64,000 nt of DNA from Sphingobium sp. EM0848 (GCF_013375555.1 NZ_JABXWB010000004.1:106769-170768), one strand, 5' to 3'; shown: positions 29,445-39,270, numbered from the stretch's first letter. Numbers and translations are program-made. The notes: a model not told the origin generated them from the sequence alone.

Positions 29445-30513
29445 TTAGGCGACGCGGCTATCCGGCGGCAGATTGAGGGCCTTGCGGCCATTGGAAGCAG
29501 CGGCTCTATCCCAGAGGAAATCGCCGGAGAAAGCAATATGCTCCCAGCCAACAGGGGAGGTATGGGCAAGCAGATCATCAGGCACCGCGACCGATGTTGA
29601 CCGGAGATGTTGGGCAGCGGCATCCATGTAGATCGTGTTCCAATAGACGATCGCGGCGATGACCAGGTTGAGGCCGGATGCGCGATATTTCTGTGCCTCA
29701 TGACTGCGGTCGATGATCCGACCCTGGCGGAATGTGTAGATCGCCTGCGTCAGGGCATGGCGCTGCTCGCTGTTGTTGAGGCCGGCATGGCATCGCCGGC
29801 GTAGATCGGGATTTTCCAGCCAATCCAGCATGAACAGCGTCCGCTCGATTTTGCCGATTTCCTGTAGCGCGACGTCGAGCTGGTTCTGCCGCTCATAGGC
29901 GGCGAGCTTTCGCAGCATGACCGACGGCGCCACGTGTCCGGCCTTGATCGACCCTACGAGGCGCAGCACGTCGTCCCATTGCTCAGCGATGATGTCGGAC
30001 CGGATGCGCTTTCCCAATAGCGGGGTGAGGGACGGATAAGCTGCAACCGGCGCGATCGTCGCGAGCCGTCGGTCGGGAAAGTCGCGCAGGCGCGGGCAGA
30101 AGCGAAATCCAAGCATGGCGCACAGGGCAAAGACATGATCGGTCGCCCCGCCCGTGTCGGTGTAATGCTCGGCGATTTTCAGATCGGTGCCGTGGCTGGT
30201 GAGGCCGTCGAGGACATAGGGCGCCTCATGCGTCGCCGCTGAGATCACGTTGACGTGGTAAGGCGCGCGCTGATCGGAATTATGGGTGTAGAAGCTGAAG
30301 CCATGATCGACGCCATAGCGGGCGTTGATGTCGCCCCCCGATGCGCCGCGCTTCGCGCCCCTGAAGAACTGGCCATCGGAACTGGACGTGGTGCCATCGC
30401 CCCAGACCCGCGAGAATGGCAGGCGGTGGTGCGCATTGATGAGGACGGCGAGCGCCGCGCGGTAGCTGTCGTCGCGGATATAGGCGTCATGGGTCCACAG
30501 GAGCTGATCGCGC
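29445..30513 (-). pseudogene. tnpA: Tn3-family transposase TnpA, C-terminal part
   Basis: About 355 residues, open through to the IS boundary. It holds the catalytic region: VWGDGTTSSSDGQFF (first Asp, conserved in Tn3 TnpA), GFSFYTHNSDQRAPYHV, HYTDTGGATDHVFALCAMLG (second Asp), and SHEAQKYRASGLNLVIAAIVYWNTIY (with the Glu). The N-terminal DNA-binding part of this roughly 1000-residue protein is missing. Inactive. Confidence 0.93.
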
Positions 30514-31393
30514 GGCTCTGTTGCAAAGATTGGCGGCAGTCACAGGTAGGCTGTCGCTCTGCGCCGATCAGGCGGCTGCTGCGAAATGGTGGTTGAGCAT
30601 GTCCATGGCCTCCGTCAGTGCCGAGGGCCCAATGCCGAAAGCTCTCTCCACAAGGCGCACCTCTCCCCTGATGCCGGGCTGCAGGCACCAGGGACGAGCC
30701 TGTCCTTTGCGCAGGGCTCGCATGACTTCGAATCCCTTGATCGTGGCATAGGCCGTGGGGATCGATTTGAAACCGCGCACCGGCTTGATCAGCATCTTGA
30801 GCTTTCCGTGATCGGCCTCGATCACGTTATTGAGATACTTCACCTGCCGGTGGGCCGTCTCCTGGTCCAGCTTTCCTTCGCGCTTCAATTCGGTGATCGC
30901 TGCACCATAGCTCGGCGCTTTGTCAGTATTGAGCGTGGCCGGCTTTTCCCAGTGCTTCAGGCCTCGCAGGGCCTTGCCCAGGAACCGCTTCGCTGCCTTG
31001 GCGCTGCGGGTCGGCGACAGGTAGAAATCGATCGTGTCGCCCCGCTTGTCGACTGCCCGGTACAGGTAGGTCCACTTGCCCCGCACCTTGACGTAGGTTT
31101 CATCCAGGCGCCAGCTCGGATCAAAGCCACGCCGCCAGAACCAGCGCAGCCGCTTCTCCATCTCCGGGGCGTAGCGCTGGACCCAGCGATAGATCGTCGT
31201 ATGGTCGACCGAAATGCCGCGTTCCGCCAGCATTTCCTCAAGGTCGCGATAGCTGATCGGATAGCGACAATACCAGCGCACCGCCCACAGGATCACATCA
31301 CCCTGGAAATGGCGCCACTTGAAATCCGTCATCGCTCCATCCGTTCAATCTCCGCCAAGCATGCTCAAGCTTCACGATTTTTGCAACAGAGCC
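30514..31393 (-). mobile_element. IS6100-like element, left boundary of the catabolic segment
   Basis: 880 bp with the same GGCTCTGTTGCAAA termini as IS6100 but about a dozen nucleotide differences from the copy at 20868. It appears identical to the copy at 45348 and has the same orientation. Flanks GATCGCGC and CTCCTGAC show no duplication. It cuts the Tn3 tnpA at one side and a tannase-type gene at the other. Confidence 0.95.
30568..31332 (-). CDS. tnpA: IS6100-like transposase
   Basis: 254-residue IS6-family transposase, intact, with Asp in WRLDETYV, Asp in LNTDKAPSYG and Glu in VIEADHGK. It differs from the 20922 copy at four residues: Arg in WVQRYAPE, Gln in KLDQETAH, Met in KLKMLIK and Asp in EAMDMLN. 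Identical to the 45402 copy. Confidence 0.95.
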   Translation of the reverse strand: MTDFKWRHFQGDVILWAVRWYCRYPISYRDLEEMLAERGISVDHTTIYRWVQRYAPEMEKRLRWFWRRGFDPSWRLDETYVKVRGKWTYLYRAVDKRGDTIDFYLSPTRSAKAAKRFLGKALRGLKHWEKPATLNTDKAPSYGAAITELKREGKLDQETAHRQVKYLNNVIEADHGKLKMLIKPVRGFKSIPTAYATIKGFEVMRALRKGQARPWCLQPGIRGEVRLVERAFGIGPSALTEAMDMLNHHFAAAA

Positions 31394-31896
31394 CTCCTGA
31401 CGATATCCTGGCGACGCAACTGCGTTACCGGTTCCCGGGGTCAGAGGCAGCAATCTACAGCCGCGCAGGTCCGTTCCAAACGAGCGCCTGGCAGGACATC
31501 GCAATGCACTCGGCCAATCTCGATGGTTTTTTTGCGCACGGTGGCAAGCTGATGGTGCCACACGGTGTGTCGGATCCGGTGTTCTCGGTCATGGACACGC
31601 TGGCATGGCGCGACCGCGTCGTGCAGCGCTACGGCGCACGGACCGATGATGGTTTGCGCGTGTTCCCCGTTGCCGGCATGGCCCACTGCATGGGTGGGCC
31701 GGCGACGAGCCATTACGATGCCTTGGGTGCGCTGGTCGCCTGGGTGGAACAGCACAAGGCTCCGGACAGCCTGCTCGCCACGGCGGATGCGCACACGCCA
31801 TGGCCGGGCCGCACGCGCCCTGTCTGCGCCTGGCCAAGGATCGCGCGCTATCGTGGCGGCGACCCCGAGCGTGCCGACAGCTTTGCCTGCGAATGA
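31394..31896 (+). pseudogene. tannase/feruloyl-esterase-family protein, C-terminal fragment
   Basis: About 165 residues from the C-terminal end of a tannase/feruloyl esterase. The family signature NLDGFFAHGGKLMVPHGVSDPVF (catalytic Asp), VFPVAGMAHCMGGPATSHYDALGALVAWVE (catalytic His next to the disulfide Cys) and a final TRPVCAWPRIARYRGGDPE are clear. The N-terminal half with the catalytic Ser was removed by the IS6100-like element. An apparently longer frame continuing into the IS is antisense to the transposase and not a real fusion. Confidence 0.87.
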
Positions 31897-31926
31897 TCGC
31901 CGACACGCCCAGACACCACTGCAGGA

Positions 31927-32280
31927 TCAGCGAGTGAAACCGGAAAACGGCGTGAGATAGATCGCGCCGAAGCCGTCAAGCACTGCGCGCACTTCGGGCG
32001 TCGTCTCACCGTAGACGTAAAGCTTCTCGATCCGCACCAGCGCCAGGAATTGCTCAGCGAAGGGCGAGAAGGTCTGCTGTACATGAGGCAACAGGCCCTC
32101 GATGCGATAGCGCTCAACGATATGGACTTGCGTGCGGGCCTCATTGACCACGTACTCATACGTAAGCGTATCGGCTTCCTTTGCCGTCTCGGCCACGATC
32201 TTCGCGACAAGCTCCTTGAAAGCCGGAAAGTCAGCCGGTTCGATCGCGCAGTGATAGATGCTGTAAAGTTCGCCCTGCAT
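31927..32280 (-). CDS. small ABM-like (antibiotic biosynthesis monooxygenase fold) protein
   Basis: 117 residues with the ferredoxin-like fold pattern of putative quinol monooxygenases: YSIYHCAIEPADFPAFKELVAKI, then TLTYEYVVNEARTQVHIVERY, then an AVLDGFGAIYLTPFSG tail. It lies last in the catabolic operon, 27 bp after pcaF. It may act on a hydroquinone-type side product, but its role is unproven. Confidence 0.6.
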   Translation of the reverse strand: MQGELYSIYHCAIEPADFPAFKELVAKIVAETAKEADTLTYEYVVNEARTQVHIVERYRIEGLLPHVQQTFSPFAEQFLALVRIEKLYVYGETTPEVRAVLDGFGAIYLTPFSGFTR

Positions 32281-32307
32281 CGCGGTTTTCCTTTGAATAA
32301 CTTGAGA

Positions 32308-33513
32308 TCAGACACGTTCGATAAGCAAAGCCAGCCCCTGGCCTACGCCGATGCACAGGAAAGCCAGACCATAACGCCCGCCGGTGCGCTGCAGCTCCTC
32401 CACCGCAGTCATAGTGATGCGTGCACCCGACATTCCGAGCGGATGGCCCAGTGCAATCGCGCCGCCATTGGGGTTGACGCGCGTGTCTGTCAGCGGATCG
32501 ATCCCAAGATCGCGCAGCGTAGCAATTGCTTGGCTGGCAAAGGCTTCATTGAGTTCGATAACGTCCAGGTCGCCAACACCGAGCCCGGCGCGGGCGAGCA
32601 CCTTACGCGCGGCTTCGATCGGGCCGGCTCCCATAACGCGCGGAGCAATCCCGGCGGCCGCCATGCCAATGATGCGTGCGCGCGGTGTCAGCCCGTTGGC
32701 CTTGGCAGCGGCGTCCGAAGCAATGATCATCGCAGCGGCGCCATCGTTCAGGCCCGAGGCATTGCCCGCCGTCACGGTTCCATCAGCACGCACGACCGGC
32801 TTGAGCTTGGCCAGCGCCTCAAGGCTCGTCGCGCGCGGATGCTCGTCACGTTCGAACAGCTTGGGCGGTGCCTTGCCTTGCGGAACCTCGACCGGCTCGA
32901 TCTCCACGTCGAAACGGCCCGATGCGATGGCCGCAGCAGCCTTTTCCTGGCTTGCCAGCGCAAAGCGATCCTGATCCTCGCGGCTCACCTGCCACTGGTC
33001 GGCGACGTTCTCGCCGGTCTGCGGCATCGTGTCGACGCCATAAGCTGCCTTCATCGCCGGATTGATGAAGCGCCAGCCAAGTGTAGTGTCCTCGATCTTC
33101 TGGGCCCGGTCGAAGGCACTTCCTGCCTTGCCCATGACGTAAGGCGCGCGAGTCATGCTCTCGACGCCGCCGGCCACCATCAGGTCGGCATCGCCCGAGC
33201 GGATTGCCTGCGCAGCAATGCCGACGGCATTCAGCCCCGACGCGCAGAGGCGATTAACGGTGACGCCCGGAACCGTTTCCGGCAGCCCGGCTAGAAGCAC
33301 AGCCATGCGCGCGACGTTACGGTTGTCTTCTCCCGACTGGTTGGCGCAGCCGAGGATTACATCATCCACCTGTGCCCAATCGAGGTCCGGATTGCGCTTT
33401 GCCAATGCGCGAAGGGGCAGCGCGGCCAGGTCGTCGGCGCGCACGCTGGCCAGCGATCCGTTGAGCTTCCCGACAGGGGTGCGGATGGCATCACAGATGA
33501 AAGCGTCGGTCAT
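32308..33513 (-). CDS. pcaF: 3-oxoadipyl-CoA thiolase
   Basis: 401-residue thiolase that cleaves 3-oxoadipyl-CoA with CoA to succinyl-CoA and acetyl-CoA, the last step of the beta-ketoadipate pathway. The nucleophilic Cys is in VNRLCASGLNAVG (about residue 88). The His is in NGGAIALGHPLGMSGAR and the second Cys in LAFLCIGVGQG. The length matches PcaF. ATG at 33513 (MTDAFICDAIRTPVGK) is taken; a TTG at 33525 overlapping the pcaD stop is possible. It is the tenth gene of the operon. Confidence 0.94.
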   Translation of the reverse strand: MTDAFICDAIRTPVGKLNGSLASVRADDLAALPLRALAKRNPDLDWAQVDDVILGCANQSGEDNRNVARMAVLLAGLPETVPGVTVNRLCASGLNAVGIAAQAIRSGDADLMVAGGVESMTRAPYVMGKAGSAFDRAQKIEDTTLGWRFINPAMKAAYGVDTMPQTGENVADQWQVSREDQDRFALASQEKAAAAIASGRFDVEIEPVEVPQGKAPPKLFERDEHPRATSLEALAKLKPVVRADGTVTAGNASGLNDGAAAMIIASDAAAKANGLTPRARIIGMAAAGIAPRVMGAGPIEAARKVLARAGLGVGDLDVIELNEAFASQAIATLRDLGIDPLTDTRVNPNGGAIALGHPLGMSGARITMTAVEELQRTGGRYGLAFLCIGVGQGLALLIERV

Positions 33514-33521
33514 CGAGCGGT

Positions 33522-34301
33522 TCAATCCTTCAGAAATTCGAGCATGGTCTCGGCCAGAAGCCGCGGCGCCTCAAGCGGCGCGAGGTGCGCAGCGGGCAAG
33601 GCCGCGTGGTTTGCTCCGGGAATCTGGGCAAGCAGGTATTCACCGTGGCCTTCAAAGGGCGTGGAGGTGTCACGGTCGCCCGTCACTACCAGCGTCGGAC
33701 AGCCGATCTGGCCAATCCGTGATGCGAGATCCATATCGCGGATGGCTGCCGCGCATCCGGCGTACCCCGAAGCTGCCATATTCACCAGCTGGCGGCGGAT
33801 CGTCTGCGCCACTGCAGGCTCGGCGGCAATGAATTCGGGTGAAAGGAACCGCCCCATGGCCAGATCGACGATAGCGGCCATGCCTTCGCCGCGCACCTTT
33901 GCCACGCGGTCGCTCCACGCGGTCTTGTCCATCTTAGCCGAAGTGCAGACCAAAGACAGCGCGGCGACGCGATCGGGCCGTGCGAGCGCCATTTCCATCG
34001 CAATCATTCCGCCCAGCGATACACCCGCCACCGCTGCAACTGTGATCCCGGCGCCATCCATGGCGCCAAAGATGTCCGCAGCAAGGCCTGCCATGGCGTA
34101 GTCCTCGTCTGCGACATCCGATGCACCATGCCCCCGCGTGTCAACGCGCAGGAGCCGGTGGCTTTGCCGCAGCAGCGGTAGCGCGCCGTCCCACAAGTCC
34201 ATGTCCGTGCCGATGGAATTGAGCAGAACCAGCGCGGGCACATCGTCACGCCCTTCGAGCTTCCAATAGACGCGCTTTCCCTCTTCCCCGCTGAAAGGCA
34301 T
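33522..34301 (-). CDS. pcaD: 3-oxoadipate enol-lactone hydrolase
   Basis: 259-residue alpha/beta hydrolase that opens 3-oxoadipate enol-lactone to 3-oxoadipate. The nucleophile elbow is GVSLGGM (Ser about 95), the acid is in VTGDRDTSTP and the base in GANHAALP. VLLNSIGTDMDLWDGALPLL is characteristic of PcaD. The ATG shares one base with the pcaJ stop (TGATG). Its place between the CoA-transferase and thiolase genes fits the pathway. Confidence 0.92.
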   Translation of the reverse strand: MPFSGEEGKRVYWKLEGRDDVPALVLLNSIGTDMDLWDGALPLLRQSHRLLRVDTRGHGASDVADEDYAMAGLAADIFGAMDGAGITVAAVAGVSLGGMIAMEMALARPDRVAALSLVCTSAKMDKTAWSDRVAKVRGEGMAAIVDLAMGRFLSPEFIAAEPAVAQTIRRQLVNMAASGYAGCAAAIRDMDLASRIGQIGCPTLVVTGDRDTSTPFEGHGEYLLAQIPGANHAALPAAHLAPLEAPRLLAETMLEFLKD

Positions 34302-34963
34302 CAGCCCTGCGCCCCTTCGACAAAGGCCGAAACATCGAGCGGTGCGCCGGTCTTGGCGACGACCTCGGCAACTGTAACCCCCGGCGCCAGTTCGACGAGC
34401 GTCAGTCCGCCCGCCTTGCGGTCAACCGCAATGACAGCGAGGTCCGAGACGATCAGGTCCACCACCCGCCGCCCGGTCAGCGGCAGGCTGCACGCCTCGA
34501 GAATCTTGGGCGCACCGGACTTTGACACGTGGTCCATCACGACGACAATGCGCTTGACCCCGGCGACGAGGTCCATTGCCCCGCCCATGCCCTTCACCAT
34601 CTTGCCGGGAATGGTCCAGTTGGCGAGGTCGCCGTTTGCGGCAACTTCCATCGCGCCCAATACGGCCATGTCGATATGACCGCCCCGGATCATCGCGAAG
34701 CTGTCGGCCGAAGAGAAGAAGCTCGACGTGGGCAGCGCGGTGATGGTCTGCTTGCCCGCGTTGATCAGGTCCGGATCGGCCTCGCCATCATAAGGGAAAG
34801 GGCCGATGCCGAGCATGCCATTCTCGCTCTGCAGCGTAACCTTGATGCCTTCGGGCACGTGGTTAGCCACCAGCGTCGGTATGCCGATGCCAAGGTTGAC
34901 GTAGTCGCCATCGCGCAATTCCTGCGCGGCGCGCGCGGCCATCTGGTCACGATTCCACCGCAT
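34301..34963 (-). CDS. pcaJ: 3-oxoadipate CoA-transferase, subunit B
   Basis: 220 residues. The catalytic Glu lies in [14 protein letters not shown] (about residue 51), the class I CoA-transferase beta-subunit motif. [20 protein letters not shown] opens the domain. With PcaI it moves CoA from succinyl-CoA to 3-oxoadipate. Its start overlaps the pcaI stop and its stop overlaps the pcaD start, so the three are tightly coupled. Confidence 0.94.
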   Translation of the reverse strand: MRWNRDQMAARAAQELRDGDYVNLGIGIPTLVANHVPEGIKVTLQSENGMLGIGPFPYDGEADPDLINAGKQTITALPTSSFFSSADSFAMIRGGHIDMAVLGAMEVAANGDLANWTIPGKMVKGMGGAMDLVAGVKRIVVVMDHVSKSGAPKILEACSLPLTGRRVVDLIVSDLAVIAVDRKAGGLTLVELAPGVTVAEVVAKTGAPLDVSAFVEGAQG

Positions 34964-35670
34964 CAGGCGCTCTCCCTTTCGCGTACGGTCAGCTTTTCGA
35001 TGCGCTTTTCATTGATCGTCGAAAGCACGATGCGGTCGACGTAGATGCCGGGTGTATGGATGCAGTCGGGGTCGAATGTACCTGCGGGCACGATCTCCTC
35101 GACTTCGACCACCGTTACTTTGGCCGCCGTTGCCATGTTCGGGTTGAAGTTGCGCGCAGTGCGCCGGTACATGAGGTTGCCCTCGGGGTCGGCACGCCAC
35201 GCCTTGATGATGGCAAGATCGGCGCGCAGCCAATTCTCGCGCACATATTCCTCGCCTTCGAACACCTCGACCGGCTTGCCCTCAGCGACGACCGTGCCTA
35301 CGCCGGTGCGGGTATAGAACGCCGGAATCCCCGCGCCCCCCGCCCGGATGCGCTCTGCCAGCGTCCCCTGCGGCGTCAGCTCGAGTTCAAGTTCGCCCGA
35401 CAGGTACTGCTCCTCGAACAGCTTGTTCTCGCCCACATAGGACGAGATCATCTTCTTCACTTGGCGGCTCTTCAACAGCATCCACAGGCCGAAGCCATCG
35501 GCGCCAGCATTGTTGGAAATGACCGTTAGGTCCTTCACGCCCGCCGCGCGGATTTCGGGAATCAGGCTTTCCGGATTGCCGGACAGGCCGAACCCGCCAG
35601 ACATCACGGTCATCCCGTCGAACAGCACGCCGTCCAGCGCCGCCGCGGGACTTGAATAAATCTTGGACAT
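34963..35670 (-). CDS. pcaI: 3-oxoadipate CoA-transferase, subunit A
   Basis: 235 residues from the ATG at 35670 ([20 protein letters not shown]); the frame is open a little upstream. [15 protein letters not shown] is the glycine-rich CoA-binding motif of alpha subunits, and [25 protein letters not shown] follows. Partner of PcaJ. It lies 16 bp after benD, joining the upper and lower pathways in one transcript. Confidence 0.94.
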   Translation of the reverse strand: MSKIYSSPAAALDGVLFDGMTVMSGGFGLSGNPESLIPEIRAAGVKDLTVISNNAGADGFGLWMLLKSRQVKKMISSYVGENKLFEEQYLSGELELELTPQGTLAERIRAGGAGIPAFYTRTGVGTVVAEGKPVEVFEGEEYVRENWLRADLAIIKAWRADPEGNLMYRRTARNFNPNMATAAKVTVVEVEEIVPAGTFDPDCIHTPGIYVDRIVLSTINEKRIEKLTVRERESA

Positions 35671-35686
35671 TGGTTGGCCCTTGCGT

Positions 35687-36478
35687 TCAGCCCAGGTCAC
35701 CGCCCGCAACGGGCAGGATGGTTCCGGTTATGTAGCTTGCCTCGTCCGAGGCCAGGAAAAGGATTGGTGCGATCTGTTCGTCCAGGGTGCCATAGCGCTT
35801 GAAGAACGTTGATCCCGTCACCTGTTCGACCGCCTGCGCCATCCACGCCTGTTCCTGCGCATTGTCGCCGGCGGCATTTCGCGGCACCCTGCGCGGCGGT
35901 GCGCTGGTTCCCCCCGGCGCAGTCGCCACGACGCGGATACCTTGTTCGCCATATTCCATCGCCAAGCTCTGCGTCAGCGCGTTGATCCCCCCCTTGGCCG
36001 CCGAATAGGGACCGCGCCGGATGCCGCGCGTGGCATTGGACGATACGTTAACAATGGTGCCCGAACCTTGCGCCAGCATCGCGGGCAGCGCCGCATGGCA
36101 GCCATAAAGCGTCGGCATGAGCGAGCGGCGGATTTCCGCGTCGATCTGCTCGGGCGTGAACTCGGCAAAGGGCCGCATGCGGATAGCACCGCCGACATTA
36201 TTGATGAGAATGTCGATCCGGCCGAAATGGGCAACAGCCTCTGCCATGGCCGCTGCTGCGCCTTCATGCGTTTCGAGATCCGTCACGAATGCCCGCGCCG
36301 ATAGCCCGATTTCGGCGGCCACGTCGGCAACGAATTCGGCCCGGTCGACCAACAGGACCTGCGCGCCCTCTGCCGCGGCCCGCAGCGCCACACCGCGTCC
36401 GATGCCCTGCGCAGCGCCAGTCACGACCATCACCCTGCCGGCAAACCGCCCCGCGAAATGCGCCACCGGATCAGACAT
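35687..36478 (-). CDS. benD: benzoate cis-diol dehydrogenase
   Basis: 263-residue short-chain dehydrogenase that oxidises and decarboxylates the benzoate cis-diol to catechol with NAD. The nucleotide motif is VTGAAQGIGRG (about residues 19-29), NNVGG is the next conserved element, and the active site has Ser in VNVSSNATRG and YSAAKGG (Tyr and Lys). VATAPGGTSAPPRRVPRNAAGD is typical of BenD. It overlaps benB by 8 bp. Confidence 0.93.
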   Translation of the reverse strand: MSDPVAHFAGRFAGRVMVVTGAAQGIGRGVALRAAAEGAQVLLVDRAEFVADVAAEIGLSARAFVTDLETHEGAAAAMAEAVAHFGRIDILINNVGGAIRMRPFAEFTPEQIDAEIRRSLMPTLYGCHAALPAMLAQGSGTIVNVSSNATRGIRRGPYSAAKGGINALTQSLAMEYGEQGIRVVATAPGGTSAPPRRVPRNAAGDNAQEQAWMAQAVEQVTGSTFFKRYGTLDEQIAPILFLASDEASYITGTILPVAGGDLG

Positions 36479-36956
36479 GATAGACGTCGATCACCTGGTT
36501 GATGTAGTCGTTCTTGAGCACGATCTTCTTCGCCGAAATCTTCAGTTCGCCGCCGACCCGGCGCAACGTGCAAAAGGTCGCACCAAAGAACTGGCTGGTC
36601 ATCTTGAAGCGATGGCTGAGCGTATGCCAGTTGTAACGCACATCAAGCTCGTCGCCGCGATCGTCCATCAGTTCGATGTTGGCGATCATGTGCGTGGTGC
36701 GCGGTTCCGGCGTGCTCGCGCTCGAACGCTCGGTCTCGAGCCGGTACACGCGATCTTCCAGACCTTGCCTGTTCGCGTAATAGATCAGCGAAATCTGGCT
36801 CTGCGGATCGGTGACGAGTTCGTCGTCGTCGGTCCACGCCGGCATCCAGTAAGTGCAGTCAGGCGTGTAGCATTCGAGCCACGCGTCCCATTGCCGGTCG
36901 TCGAGCAGGCGCACCTCGCGATTGAGGAAAGCGGTAACTTCAATGAGCACGCTCAC
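36471..36956 (-). CDS. benB: benzoate 1,2-dioxygenase, beta subunit
   Basis: 161-residue small subunit of the Rieske oxygenase (SnoaL/NTF2-like fold). VTAFLNREVRLLDDRQWDAWLECY and DCTYWMPAWTDDDE are typical of BenB/XylY. It stabilises the hexamer and has no cofactor. It overlaps benA by 4 bp (ATGA), ensuring equal synthesis of the two subunits. Confidence 0.94.
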   Translation of the reverse strand: MSVLIEVTAFLNREVRLLDDRQWDAWLECYTPDCTYWMPAWTDDDELVTDPQSQISLIYYANRQGLEDRVYRLETERSSASTPEPRTTHMIANIELMDDRGDELDVRYNWHTLSHRFKMTSQFFGATFCTLRRVGGELKISAKKIVLKNDYINQVIDVYHV

Positions 36957-38305
36957 GCCATTTCCTCCGCCCGCTGGTCACTCTGCGCAAGGCCATCAAG
37001 CAGGGCCTTGGCCCAGTATTCGTGCTGACGGACGAACAGACCCTCGTCCTCGCTGCGCTCGCTGCTCAGCAGCGGATTCATGCCCATCTCGCGCGCATTC
37101 TCGTCGGGTCCGTTGATCCAGCGCTTAGCACCACGACTGAGGTCGTTCCACAATTCGCCCGCGCCCGCATAGGAGGCCTGGCACGTGCGGAACTCCTCCA
37201 GATCATCGGGTGTGCCCATGCCGGAGACGTTGAAGAAATCCTCGTACTGGCGGATGCGGATAGCGCGCAGTTCGGCGCTCTCGCCCTTCGGCGCAAAACA
37301 GTAGATCGTCACTTCGGTGTGATTGACATCGATCGGTCGCACCACGCGGATCTGCGTGGAGAACTGGTCCATCAGGAAGACGTTGGGATAGAGCGCCAGA
37401 TTGCGGCTCTGCTCGACGATGAAACGCGTGCGCTCCTTGCCGAGCCGCTTCTCAAGTTCTTCCTTGTGCGACCAGACGGGCCGCACCTCGGGATTGAGCA
37501 CCTTGGTCCACAGCAGGATATGCCCGTTGTCGAAGCCGTAGACTCCGCTTACGGCCTTGGACCAGCCGTTGGCATCGACCGCCTTGGTGCCGCCTTCGGC
37601 GCGCCGCCCCATGGTCTTGGCGTAGTTGTAGTGCACCGAGCTGACGTGGTAGCCGTCGCAACCGTTCTCCATTTGCAGCTTCCAGTTGCCCTCGAAGACG
37701 TATGACGAACTTCCCGCCAGAACCTCGATGCCATCTGGTGCTTGGTCGACAATCTGATCGATGATCACTCGCGTCTCGCCGAGGTATTTGTCGAGCGGCC
37801 CAACATCGGGATTGACGCTACCGAACAGAAATCCGCGGTAGCTTTCAAAGCGGGCAAGGCGGGCGAGGTCGTGCGACCCGTCCTGATTGAACGAAGCGGG
37901 ATAGGCGCCCGAGCTCTCGTCCTTGGCCTTCAGCAGCTTGCCGTCATTGGTGAAGCTCCAGCCGTGGAACGGGCAGACCATGACGCGCCCGTTGCCCCGC
38001 TTGCGCCGACACAGCATCGCGCCGCGATGCGAGCAGGCGTTGATGAAGGCGTTGAGTGCGCCATCCTTTGTACGAGTGATGACCACGGGGGTCCGTCCAA
38101 CCGTCACCGAGAACCAGTCGTTTGTCGACGGGATCTGGCTCTCGTGCGCGAGATAGACCCAGTTGCCCTCGAAGATGTGCTTCATTTCGAGTTCATAGAG
38201 ATCAGGGTCGGTAAAGATGTCGCGGCGGCAGCGGAACTGCCCGGTATCCGCGTCATCGACAACGGCCGTTTCAATGCGATTCCTGATGGCACCGGACATC
38301 GTCAT
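36953..38305 (-). CDS. benA: benzoate 1,2-dioxygenase, alpha subunit
   Basis: 450-residue Rieske non-haem iron oxygenase. The Rieske cluster ligands are Cys91-His93 (NACSHRG) and Cys111-His114 (CPFHGWSF). The mononuclear iron site has His220 and His225 in NGCDGYHVSSVH, with bridging Asp217. Overall similarity is to BenA/XylX, giving benzoate to its 1,2-cis-diol; toluates or anthranilate cannot be excluded. It needs electrons from a reductase (BenC), which is not in the operon. Confidence 0.92.
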   Translation of the reverse strand: MTMSGAIRNRIETAVVDDADTGQFRCRRDIFTDPDLYELEMKHIFEGNWVYLAHESQIPSTNDWFSVTVGRTPVVITRTKDGALNAFINACSHRGAMLCRRKRGNGRVMVCPFHGWSFTNDGKLLKAKDESSGAYPASFNQDGSHDLARLARFESYRGFLFGSVNPDVGPLDKYLGETRVIIDQIVDQAPDGIEVLAGSSSYVFEGNWKLQMENGCDGYHVSSVHYNYAKTMGRRAEGGTKAVDANGWSKAVSGVYGFDNGHILLWTKVLNPEVRPVWSHKEELEKRLGKERTRFIVEQSRNLALYPNVFLMDQFSTQIRVVRPIDVNHTEVTIYCFAPKGESAELRAIRIRQYEDFFNVSGMGTPDDLEEFRTCQASYAGAGELWNDLSRGAKRWINGPDENAREMGMNPLLSSERSEDEGLFVRQHEYWAKALLDGLAQSDQRAEEMA

Positions 38306-38323
38306 TTCTCCCAGATTCTTGCG

Positions 38324-39217
38324 TCAGACTTCAAGGCGCGCGCGGGTGGAAAACTTCTCATCTTCCTGGTCCACGGCACGCTGCATCTCGAAGTCGAACG
38401 TGATCGAGGCACTGTCGCCTTGACGCATGGGCACGGGCAGCAGGCCTGCGCGCGTGCCGAACGCAAAGTCGTCATGCGCGAACGGATCGTCTCCAAAGTT
38501 GATCTGCGTGGTCAGCTGGCGGTAGCCCGGCGCTTCGATGAAGAAGTGGACGTGGGCCGGGCGGTTTCCGTGACGGCCAACGGCCTTCATGAGAACGTCG
38601 GTCGCCCCACCGGGGGGCACGCTGTAGCCCTTGGGCATCTTCGAACGGAATGCATAGCGACCGTCGTCGCCTAGCTTTATGCGACGGCGATTGTTGAACG
38701 GCGTCTGCTCCTTCGTCGGGTCGAAGTGCGAGTACCAGCCCTGCGAGTCCGCATGCCACACGTGCATGATAGCATTCCGCACCGGCTCGCCATCGGGGCC
38801 ACGCACCTGACCCGTCATGTACAGGCTGGTGGTGTCATCGGGATCAACGGTGAGGTTGACGTCCGGCCCTTCGACCAAAGGCGCGCCTGCAACATAAAGT
38901 GGGCCTTCGATGGTCCGCGGCGTACCGCCGGCAAGACCTGCCTCGGCATCCTTGGCGTCCATGTAGAGGTCCATGAAGTGCTCGAGGCCGATGCCCGGAA
39001 CGATCAGCCCGATCTCGCCGGCGCTGTCCTGCAAGTATTTGACCGCGCCCCAGAACTCGCTCTCGGTCACGTCGTGACGCACGATCACGCGCGCAGTCGC
39101 CTCCAGCAGATCGCGCATGATGGCTTTGAGGCGGGCATCGCCACCATCACCGTCAAGGCCTGCCGCACGGTCGAGCAGGTTTCGGATCGGAGCGGAATCA
39201 ACGAATGATTCTTGCAT
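38324..39217 (-). CDS. catA: catechol 1,2-dioxygenase
   Basis: 297-residue intradiol dioxygenase that opens catechol to cis,cis-muconate. The ferric iron ligands are all visible: Tyr162 (QGWYSHF), Tyr198 (PKGYSVP), His222 and His224 (RPAHVHFF). The N-terminal helical linker region typical of catechol (not protocatechuate) enzymes is present. It lies between catC and benA, in ring-cleavage order, 18 bp before the benA start. Confidence 0.95.
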   Translation of the reverse strand: MQESFVDSAPIRNLLDRAAGLDGDGGDARLKAIMRDLLEATARVIVRHDVTESEFWGAVKYLQDSAGEIGLIVPGIGLEHFMDLYMDAKDAEAGLAGGTPRTIEGPLYVAGAPLVEGPDVNLTVDPDDTTSLYMTGQVRGPDGEPVRNAIMHVWHADSQGWYSHFDPTKEQTPFNNRRRIKLGDDGRYAFRSKMPKGYSVPPGGATDVLMKAVGRHGNRPAHVHFFIEAPGYRQLTTQINFGDDPFAHDDFAFGTRAGLLPVPMRQGDSASITFDFEMQRAVDQEDEKFSTRARLEV

Positions 39218-39270
39218 GACGTCAATCTCCCAAGATACTGTTTCAATTACCTGATTATAAAATGTCCGGT

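Larger units (their letters stand above)
29387..30513 (-). mobile_element. Tn3-family transposon remnant
   Basis: One terminal repeat plus the C-terminal third of a Tn3-type transposase, cut by the IS6100-like copy at 30514. The resolvase, the other terminal repeat and any cargo are missing from the window. Confidence 0.88.

Noticed and set aside
20868..31393. IS6100 copies at 20868 and 30514 as ends of one composite transposon carrying the sulfide operon
   Set aside because: The two copies differ at about a dozen bases and four residues and lack shared flanks; the segment also contains IS3 and Tn3 junctions. They may have arrived separately, so I do not claim a unit.
30586..31896. A 436-codon plus-strand frame joining IS6100 sequence to a tannase-like end
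   Set aside because: Same situation: the 5' part is antisense to tnpA. Only 31394-31896 has homology.
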